64,000 nucleotides of DNA from CAVVGZ01 sp963747965 (GTDB lineage: Bacteria; Chloroflexota; Anaerolineae; Anaerolineales; Anaerolineaceae): assembly GCA_963747965.1 (NCBI GenBank), contig CAVVGZ010000008.1, positions 186,001 to 250,000 of the forward strand. The letters are read 5' to 3'. Of the stretch, positions 57,174-64,000 are shown piece after piece (the first letter of the stretch is position 1; each line of letters opens with the position of its first letter). A program made the position numbers and the translations under genes. The notes beneath the pieces were generated by a model that searched no databases, was not told the origin of the DNA, and saw nothing but the letters and a program-made list of their open reading frames with translations.

Positions 57174-58022
57174 TCATTTTAGCGTTTGAATGTTTGTTTT
57201 TATCTGGTTTGTTAAGCGATTGAGATACCCCTCCACGTACTCCGCAATGTCCAGGTCCGGGTTGGAAACCAGCGGGGTCAAATCCATCGCATAGGATAAT
57301 CCCTGGCTGGAATCGGTTTCATGGGACTGCAAGAATGTGGCATTTACCATTCTCCTCGCCATGGTTGCCAGGTCGTAGCGTTTGCCTCCGCTGATTTGCG
57401 AATCAAAAACACCCACCAGGGCTTTCTGCAGGTTCTCATGGTTGCTCACATCCAAAACAACCTTATCATCGTCCAGCATCCAGTCCAAATCCCGCCATAC
57501 CTCGCATCCCAGCAGGCGGGAGGGACGGGATTCAACCGGCAATTTTCGGATTGCAGAAATTGTGCGCAGCGCAACCGCCACATGGGTTTCATGTTTATCC
57601 GCCAGGTTGTGGGTATAGACAATTTCCGGCCGTGCTGTCTGAAAAATTTGAAATAAATCTTCCACAACGCCAGGTTGATTACCGTCTTTCACAATGGAAC
57701 TGGGGTAACCCAGCAGCACCTGGGCTGCATATTCTCCCAGCACGGCTGCTTTTTTTTGTTCCTCAACCCGTACAAGCATCATCTGTTCATTGCTGAAGTC
57801 GGCATACAGGCCGGTGCGCGGCGAGCCGCTGCCGTCTGTCACCACCACCCCGCTGAACCATTCCTTCGGGTTGTGGAAGCATTCCAGGATTCCCGCTGCT
57901 GCCATGATTTCCAGGTCATCCTGGTGGGCGCCTACTGCCAGGCGGGTGGTGCGCCGCAGTGCTTGTTCGGGAGCAAGCTCGTCCGGGACATAGATTTGCG
58001 AGTTTTCCTGGTTAAATTTCAT
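57174..58022 (-). CDS. PIG-L/LmbE-family zinc deacetylase
   Basis: N-acetylglucosaminyl-type deacetylase of 282 residues. The zinc motif is VGAHQDDLEIMAAAG (AHxDDxE), and the third ligand is in YTHNLADKHETHVAV. The family removes acetyl groups from GlcNAc conjugates such as thiol cofactors, glycolipids or antibiotics. It shows strong conservation around SGVVVTDGSGSPRTG. No thiol-cofactor biosynthesis genes are adjacent, so the sugar conjugate is unknown. Confidence 0.85.
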   Translation of the reverse strand: MKFNQENSQIYVPDELAPEQALRRTTRLAVGAHQDDLEIMAAAGILECFHNPKEWFSGVVVTDGSGSPRTGLYADFSNEQMMLVRVEEQKKAAVLGEYAAQVLLGYPSSIVKDGNQPGVVEDLFQIFQTARPEIVYTHNLADKHETHVAVALRTISAIRKLPVESRPSRLLGCEVWRDLDWMLDDDKVVLDVSNHENLQKALVGVFDSQISGGKRYDLATMARRMVNATFLQSHETDSSQGLSYAMDLTPLVSNPDLDIAEYVEGYLNRLTNQIKTNIQTLK

Positions 58023-58180
58023 GTGTATACCTATACTTCACGGGGTATCTTCCGTAGTGCAAGTTGTATCTCATATCCAGGATTAAGTATACCAACCTAT
58101 CCAAATTAAGAGGACAGCAGCCGCAGCGAGTTCCCTCCCTGGGTGCCTAAAATCTCATGGATAATTGACCAGATAATAGA

Positions 58181-60517
58181 TTAATGAGCCTGGGGAGAGC
58201 TGGATACCCACAAACGGGTTCCATCCGTTTCCAGTTCTATCCAATCTAAATCGCCGTAGGGAAGAACAGAGAATGGATCGTTCCGATCCACTGTCCACTG
58301 GTCAATCACCAGGACGGCCGGGTTTAAAGCCACCCAATCTCCAACCGCTGACTTTTTTGTGTCCTCCTCCGTCAGGATGAGTCCGCTCAATCCTTGCAGC
58401 CGATTTTGGGAAGTGCAGCGGATACTTGCCAGACCAACCCCATCCGGGATGAGCAGGCGGAAACGGTTCCATTCCAGCAGGATGGCTGTACCCTGGCTGC
58501 TGGTTGTGAGGAATTCCAGGGTTGCTCCATCCCCAAGATCCAATTTATTCCCGGCCTGGATCGTCCTGACGACAGCATTTTGCTCAGCGAATAGACCTTC
58601 CAAGGAATCTGCCTGTGTATTTTGCAGGAGTCCCGCCTGGGTGAAAACAGTACCAACCGGATATCGCTGTAAAGCATCGGTTAATCCCTTGAGTGAATCG
58701 GAGCCTGCCGTGTTAGTTAAAACCAAAACATCCATCTCATGATTAATGGGATGCATACGCCTGCCCAACTGATCTGCTAAAGAGTCGGATTGAAAGGATC
58801 CATTTATCAACAAAGAATCCCCGGATGGGGTTTGGATCAAAAAATTTGGTTCTTCACCAAGATTAAAAAGCATAATCTGCATTCTGCCGTCTGGCATGGC
58901 CAGCGCCGCCCGCCAGACTGCAAACGCCGCCAGAGTCAATCCCAGTAATATCCCGGGTTTAGCCAGGCGGATTGAGTTTACCGGCAGGTTATGGATATTC
59001 AGCAATCCAATCAGAAATCCGTAATACAGGAATGCAAAAAGAAACCCTGCCTCCCCCGTTACAAACACTCCATTGGGAAGGCGTGCCAATAACTCAACCG
59101 TGTGAATGGTATAAGCCAACAGAGGCCAGACCATATATGCCAGAATCTGTCCCAGGGGATAGAATATTAACCCGGAAATCATCGCTGCTCCGCCAAGAGT
59201 CATTACCAGTGGTTGGGCTGGCAAAATCAACGGGTTTGCCAGTACAGCGCTGATTGAGATTCGCTGAAAATGGATGATCAGAACAGGTAAAGTCATTACC
59301 TGGGCAGCCAGGGTGAGCAGAAAATACTCGCTCACCGGACCTGAAATGCGCCGGCTCTTTTCTTCATCAAAATGCTCATTGCAATACTCCGTAAGCCAGT
59401 TTTGCATCCTATCGCCAAACAGCACCAATCCAAGTGTCGCAGTGAAAGTAAGCTGAAATCCAACATCCCAGAGCAGTTTCGGATTAATCAAACACATCGC
59501 TGCAGCAGTAAATGCCAGGGAATTAACCCCGGTTTGTTTACGGCCGATATGTTGTCCTATTAGACCAGCTGCACCCATAACCGCCGCCCGCAAAACCGAT
59601 GCTTGACCCCCGACCAGCAGGGTATAAAATGCAATCCCAATAATTGCAGCCCAGATTGACCACCGGTAGGGGAAAACCCGTTTTGAAAGGCTCATGAACA
59701 GGGCTGCCACAATGGCTATATTGAACCCTGATATGGCGATGATATGATAAGTACCGGTATCTTGAAAGGCAAGCTTAAGCTGCTCTGGCAGGTCATTTTC
59801 AATCCCCAGCAGGATTCCGGATAGCAAACCCGCTTCTGGCTGGGGTAGAAGTTGATTAATGACAAAGTAAGCACGCCGCCGTAAAGAATAAAGCATACCC
59901 AAAAATAGATTTCCCTGCCCCCTTTCAACCAGGGTAATCTGATCGGGTCGTATCAAACTGTAGATAGTTTGATTGGCCAGGTATTTCCTGTAAGAGAAAT
60001 CCCCGCCTTCTGGCGGGGTGATCAATCTTCCATGCAAGGTTACCCGGTCTCCATATTGCCACTTAATATCCGGTTCTATCCTGGCTTCAAGCAATCCATG
60101 AACGTCCAATTCTTTTGAGATGGAGTTCTGATCTGTTTGGGCAAGACTTTCCACCCTGATGTGCAGAATTTCAACATCATCACGCCGGTCTGGGTAATTG
60201 CTGATAAAACCTGTTAAGCGGAAGGTGCCCCGGTCATTGTAATAAACCAGCTGGGATGGGTCTGGATTTGGTTGGGAAAATTGAAACCTGGATACGCCCA
60301 ACACCATCGCTGCCAGCAGCAGCAAAACAGGCAAATGAAGCAAATCCCTCAACCGGGGATAAACTGCAAATCGACCTGCAAGGCGCTTCTCAAAGAAGCT
60401 CATTAACAGCAAAACAACTCCGGCCAGCAGCCATATCCAGCCTCGGCTGACCGGCAGGTTACTATCAGCAGCCAGAATCCCGAGGATAAATGACATAGAA
60501 AGCCAGAGCAGCGGCAA
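58181..60517 (-). CDS. comEC: ComEC/Rec2-family DNA internalisation protein
   Basis: Membrane channel for single-stranded DNA uptake in natural transformation. 778 residues. An N-terminal OB-like DUF4131 part (about 60-190) is followed by the Competence core with SGILLGIENDLPEQLKLAFQ and GTYHIIAISGFNIAIVAALF, with helices to about 530. The C-terminal metallo-beta-lactamase part (from about 545) is present but degenerate: VLTNTAGSDSLKGL stands where HxHxDH should be. Some ComEC proteins lack an active domain and rely on another nuclease. ComEA was not seen next to it. Confidence 0.85.
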   Translation of the reverse strand: MPLLWLSMSFILGILAADSNLPVSRGWIWLLAGVVLLLMSFFEKRLAGRFAVYPRLRDLLHLPVLLLLAAMVLGVSRFQFSQPNPDPSQLVYYNDRGTFRLTGFISNYPDRRDDVEILHIRVESLAQTDQNSISKELDVHGLLEARIEPDIKWQYGDRVTLHGRLITPPEGGDFSYRKYLANQTIYSLIRPDQITLVERGQGNLFLGMLYSLRRRAYFVINQLLPQPEAGLLSGILLGIENDLPEQLKLAFQDTGTYHIIAISGFNIAIVAALFMSLSKRVFPYRWSIWAAIIGIAFYTLLVGGQASVLRAAVMGAAGLIGQHIGRKQTGVNSLAFTAAAMCLINPKLLWDVGFQLTFTATLGLVLFGDRMQNWLTEYCNEHFDEEKSRRISGPVSEYFLLTLAAQVMTLPVLIIHFQRISISAVLANPLILPAQPLVMTLGGAAMISGLIFYPLGQILAYMVWPLLAYTIHTVELLARLPNGVFVTGEAGFLFAFLYYGFLIGLLNIHNLPVNSIRLAKPGILLGLTLAAFAVWRAALAMPDGRMQIMLFNLGEEPNFLIQTPSGDSLLINGSFQSDSLADQLGRRMHPINHEMDVLVLTNTAGSDSLKGLTDALQRYPVGTVFTQAGLLQNTQADSLEGLFAEQNAVVRTIQAGNKLDLGDGATLEFLTTSSQGTAILLEWNRFRLLIPDGVGLASIRCTSQNRLQGLSGLILTEEDTKKSAVGDWVALNPAVLVIDQWTVDRNDPFSVLPYGDLDWIELETDGTRLWVSSSPQAH

Positions 60518-60658
60518 GGAACCACCCCACGGCCAGCCAAACAGGTTGGGATTTAATTGTTACCCTATCATTGTACTATTGTTGATCCATCAACGAAAAT
60601 CCGGGGAATTGGAAGCACTTACACGGTCTGTTTTACATCAGGGAAGGTGTTCTACCCG

Positions 60659-61279
60659 TTAAACGCGTTTTACCAGGACAGGCAGGATCATCGGGGTTTT
60701 ACTGCGATACTCGGCATACTCCGCTCCGAACTCGTGCAGCAGCTTGCGTTCCTCAAAAATGGCACCGATGAACAGGTAGGCGCTGAAAGCAATGTTTAAC
60801 GCCAGCACGTTCCAGCTCATCACCGGTGTCAGCCACAGAAACACCAGCGCAAAGAAATAAATCGGATGGCGGACAAAGCGGTAAAGTCCGTTTTTCACCA
60901 GGCTGCCCTGCTTTTCAGCGGCAGGTTGTCCGAAAAGCTGCCCGATTCCCAGGAAATTAAGTGCTCCTGTTTGCCAGACCGCCCACAGCAAACCGAAAGC
61001 CGCCCCTGCCTGCAGCATACTGGTCAGCAGGACGAACGGGTATGGAATGGCATAAATCTGCCGGTCCGGAAGCAAAGGTGCCAGGGCCATCACCGGCAGC
61101 AGGGTGATTACAGCCATCACGTTGAAGAATAGCCTGTAATAACGGTCTCCAAAAGCACCAACCCAATGCCTGGCCAGTGCCTTGGCTTGATGGGATGCAA
61201 GCATGGAATGGATGACTCCATATGCCAATCCAGCCCCAAGTATCCATAAAAAACCGCTTTCTGTTATAGGATTATCCAT
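60659..61279 (-). CDS. isoprenylcysteine-carboxyl-methyltransferase-like membrane protein (NnrU-like)
   Basis: Integral membrane methyltransferase of the PEMT/ICMT group, 206 residues with about five helices. The SAM-binding C-terminal pattern GLYRFVRHPIYFFALV and EERKLLHEFGAEYAEYRSKTP is clear. The N-terminal part resembles NnrU. Start at ATG 61279 with CAGGAG 6 bases upstream. The bacterial members methylate unknown lipids or small molecules. It runs beside comEC on the same strand, with a gap of about 140 bases. Confidence 0.78.
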   Translation of the reverse strand: MDNPITESGFLWILGAGLAYGVIHSMLASHQAKALARHWVGAFGDRYYRLFFNVMAVITLLPVMALAPLLPDRQIYAIPYPFVLLTSMLQAGAAFGLLWAVWQTGALNFLGIGQLFGQPAAEKQGSLVKNGLYRFVRHPIYFFALVFLWLTPVMSWNVLALNIAFSAYLFIGAIFEERKLLHEFGAEYAEYRSKTPMILPVLVKRV

Positions 61280-61423
61280 TAATGCTCCTGTTTCCATCCA
61301 CTGTATACTTATTAGATGCAGTGATTGGATGGAATATTACTTGAAGCGCCTATATTCAGGCTATGGTATGATTTCACTGTCTGGGCCACACCAATCTTAT
61401 AGGGTAAGCAAACCCGGTATAAC

Positions 61424-63479
61424 ATGGATGTAAATAAGGTCGCACAAAAAAGCTGGTTCTATCCCCTTGTCGTTTTGCTGGTAATGCTGCTGGCATATGG
61501 GACACAGATTGTCCGCCTGGGTTTTTACTGGGATGACTGGCAGGCTCTCTTCCTTTCAAAATTGGGCAGCGCTTCCGCATACTGGGAATACTACTTCAGC
61601 GACCGCCCATTTTCAGCATGGACGTACATCCTCAGTGTGCCCCTCCTTGGCACCTCGCCGCTCCCCTGGCAGCTCTTCACCCTGCTGCTGCGCTGGTCAA
61701 GCGTAATTGCTTTTTGCTGGGCATTAAGTGGAATTTGGCCGCAGCGCATCCGGCAAATCCGCTGGATCGGAATCCTGTTAGCCCTTTATCCGGGATTTTC
61801 CCAACAGGCTGTATCGGTTGCCTACAGCCAGCATTTTATCAGCTATGCCCTGTTTACTCTCTCTCTGGGATTGATGGTGTGGGCCCTGCGCCAGCCGGAA
61901 CGATATTTCCTTTTTACTGCCCTGGCCCTTCTGACAGCTCTGCTGGAGCTGGCAACCATGGAGTATTTTTTTGGGCTTGAGCTTCTGCGTCCGTATATTC
62001 TGTGGATCATGCTCCAATCGGCACGGGGGAAAAATACCGGGATTTTCAAAGAATGGCTCAAGCATTGGGCACCCTACCTGGTAGTGCTGATCATATTTGC
62101 CAGCTGGCGTTTTTTCCTGTATCCCCGGCTTTTGGCAGGGGAGGATGAAAACCAGGTGCTCTTCCTCGGCAGCCTGATTTCCTCACCGGTCAGCGCTGTC
62201 TTGCAGATGGGCCAACGAATTCTGCAGGACGGGATCCATTTATTCATGTTTGTATGGGCAAACACGATTCTCCCGGAGACAATCGAATTGAATGCCAGGG
62301 CCACCCTGTTCTCCTGGTTCCTGGGCCTGGCCGCCGCCGTTATCCTGGTCTGGTATGATCGGGCCAGCCGGCCAATTGCTTCTGACCAGGTTCCGCATGA
62401 GGATAATTTTTACAGTCAGGCAGCCCTGCTTGGACTATTGGGCATCCTGCTGGGTGGTCTGCCGGTTTGGATCACAGAGCGCCAGGTGATTGTTGGCATG
62501 TGGTCAGACCGTTTCGCCCTGGCGCCAATGCTCGGGGCTGTTGTGCTGGTTGTCGTGCTGGTGGACTGGTTCATTCAGGACCGGCAGCGCAGTGCAATCC
62601 TGCTGGCGGTTCTGGCCGGTTTATCAATAGCCGTCAATATCCGGAATACCAATAAATACCGCCTCAACTGGGATATTCAACGTGATTATTATTGGCAGAT
62701 GATCTGGCGGGCTCCCGCTCTCCAGCCCGGGACTGCAATTCTGGGACCCAAGTATCCTTTCGGCCTGGTGGCAGATTATTCGGTCGCCTATGCATTCAAT
62801 ATAATATATGCGGATAAATTTGATGTCAAAAACACACCGTACTGGTTCCTGGCCGGACCCTGGGATATTGCCAAAGATGATCCTGCGCTGCTGGCCGGAA
62901 TCCCCATCAAGGACAAACTCCGTAACGTAGCCTTCAACAGCACAACCCTGGACAGCCTGGGGGTGGGCTATAAACCCGGGCGCGGCTGTCTGCTGGTGTT
63001 GGACCCCGTTTATCAGCTCGCCCCTCAAATCACTCCAGAAGAGGCAACCCTGTTTCCAATCTCCCATCCGACAGCAAATTCTTGCCGCCGCCGGGATGGA
63101 TTTCAACCCTTCGATGCGGATTTTTGGGAAAGAACCCCCTCATGACTGGTGCTACTTTTTCCAGAAAGCAGACCTGGCCCGCCAGAACGGGGACTGGCAG
63201 AAAATCGTTGATTTGGCTCAGGAGGCTGCACAATTGGATCTTAAGCCGGCTTACAGCCCCGAATTGCTGCCCTTCATTGAAGCATATGTCCATCTGGGAA
63301 ATTGGGAGCAGGCAGTGGCTGCCACCATTCAAGCTAACCAGATCACCGCAAAAAGTCAGCCATTCTTATGTGCCGCCTGGGATAGATTTAAAAATCAGCC
63401 TGGTGCATCCTCAGCAATGATGGATGCCCATCAACAAATTCAACAAACCCTGTTATGTAATACTCCTGGCGGGGAATAA
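61424..63479 (+). CDS. GT-C type membrane glycosyltransferase-like protein (frameshift near end)
   Basis: Polytopic membrane protein with 10-12 helices and an acidic pair after the first helix (LGFYWDDWQALFLSK), as in GT-C enzymes using polyprenyl-phosphate sugars. The first frame stops at 63145 after a non-conserved Arg-rich ending. A one-base shift near 63070 gives QQILAAAGMDFNPSM and then a helical TPR-like tail (KADLARQNGDWQKIVDLAQ and EAYVHLGNWEQAVAATI) to the stop at 63479, for about 685 residues in all. A role in envelope glycan or polysaccharide transfer is likely; donor and acceptor are unknown. Confidence 0.65.
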
Positions 63480-63546
63480 AAAAGAGGATCTCCTGCCCGG
63501 TTTAAAGGTCCAGGCCGTGGTATCAGGGGAATTAATCGATTCAGAA

Positions 63547-64000
63547 TTACCCGGATGGTCCCTTTGTCAGCAGTTCTTTAAGGCGTGGATGATCCGCATA
63601 AAAACCATGATACCTTTCCGGCAGCAGGACGGCAATACGGCACATCATTTCATCCGTATAACGCTGCAGATCTTCCTCGCGGTTATCCTTGCTGAGCGGG
63701 GGCAATACAAAAGGCTCTCCATAGCTAACCTTGATGTGCGGACGGCGTAGTTTTTTCAATTGATTAACTGCTGTGTCTGTGCCGCTGATTCCTGCCGGGA
63801 CAACCGCTACCCCGGTCTTCACCGCAATCAATACGGTTCCGGATTTACCTTCCAGAAGTTTCCCGGTCGTGCTGCGCGTACCTTCCGGCGCAACTCCCAG
63901 GCAGCCGCCTTGTTTAAGATAGGCTATCGCCTCCCGAAATGCCGAAAAATCCGCTCTTGAACGGTCAATCCATATTGCCCCGCCTTGCTCACTGAACCAG
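63547..64000 (-). CDS. 1-acyl-sn-glycerol-3-phosphate acyltransferase-like protein, partial (5' end beyond window)
   Basis: C-terminal part of a PlsC-family acyltransferase; the start lies beyond the right edge. The acceptor-binding and phosphate motifs are in GGAIWIDRSRADFSAF and GVAPEGTRSTTGKLLEGKSG (PEGTRS), followed by VAVVPAGISG and a basic LKKLRRPHIKVSYGEPF. The HxxxxD motif is not in the window. It adds an acyl chain to lysophosphatidate at the membrane in phospholipid synthesis, and belongs with glycerolipid genes such as gpsA elsewhere in the window. Confidence 0.85.
   Translation of the reverse strand, partial: WFSEQGGAIWIDRSRADFSAFREAIAYLKQGGCLGVAPEGTRSTTGKLLEGKSGTVLIAVKTGVAVVPAGISGTDTAVNQLKKLRRPHIKVSYGEPFVLPPLSKDNREEDLQRYTDEMMCRIAVLLPERYHGFYADHPRLKELLTKGPSG

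Overview
The window looks like a chromosomal segment of a bacterium of the phylum Chloroflexota, most likely class Anaerolineae. This is inferred from the mix of families: lipoproteins with NBR1-type Ig and SH3 domains behind Thr/Pro linkers, GT-C type membrane glycosyltransferases, a ParB-like/universal-stress fusion, a spermidine-synthase-like membrane protein, and an AraL/AraM-like pair. No rRNA, tRNA, CRISPR array or transposase was seen.

Layout. 1-2 kb: an SDR dehydrogenase running off the left edge, an M23 peptidase and an NBR1-Ig lipoprotein, all minus. 2.4-4.8 kb: folate biosynthesis (pteridine-reductase-like SDR, folB, folK; folE convergent). 4.9-5.7 kb: decayed DNA. 5.7-10.2 kb: a tight plus-strand catabolic operon (class II aldolase-like protein, PfkB kinase, fucose/arabinose-isomerase-like protein, 2-hydroxyacid dehydrogenase) with no transporter. 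10.4-11.9 kb: cold-shock protein, deoC and an orphan PTS IIB. 12-16.5 kb: GT-C glycosyltransferase, K+ channel, an Ala/Glu-rich unknown and an HdeD-like membrane protein. 17.6-20.5 kb: a two-component system with a secreted helical-repeat protein beside it. 20.7-22.8 kb: an AstE-like deacylase coupled to a Leu/Ile/Val-binding-protein homologue that has no signal peptide.

23.8-34.5 kb: a visibly AT-rich sugar island. On the minus strand it encodes an ABC sugar importer (binding lipoprotein, double ATPase, permease), a Gfo/Idh/MocA dehydrogenase, a DhnA-type aldolase, an FGGY kinase, an amidohydrolase and an RpiB-type isomerase. A DeoR-family regulator and a PHP phosphoesterase are divergent from it. 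The shared promoter region holds two good promoters and a cluster of TTTGTTT repeats. The predicted scheme is import, oxidation or lactone hydrolysis, isomerisation, phosphorylation and aldol cleavage of a rare sugar or polyol. 34.5-35.5 kb is largely non-coding or decayed.

35.5-64 kb is housekeeping and envelope material: small membrane proteins, an FtsX-like/LolD-like ABC exporter, an MFS transporter, LOG protein, MsrB, a membrane-anchored isoaspartyl methyltransferase, gpsA beside an araL/araM-like pair, a TSUP permease, an SH3 lipoprotein, a PilZ protein, the ParB-like/USP fusion, a WD40 propeller, peptidase T, an alpha/beta hydrolase, a PIG-L deacetylase, ComEC, an isoprenylcysteine-methyltransferase-like protein, a second GT-C protein and a PlsC acyltransferase cut by the right edge.

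A striking general feature is that about 20 otherwise well-conserved genes are split by single-base shifts, often in short homopolymer runs, while the protein continues in the next frame. I read these mostly as base-call or assembly indels, not biology. Genes in this class are listed as one CDS spanning the break. Real decay (an internal stop, a lost start) is seen at 23.4-23.7 kb and probably at 4.9-5.7 kb.
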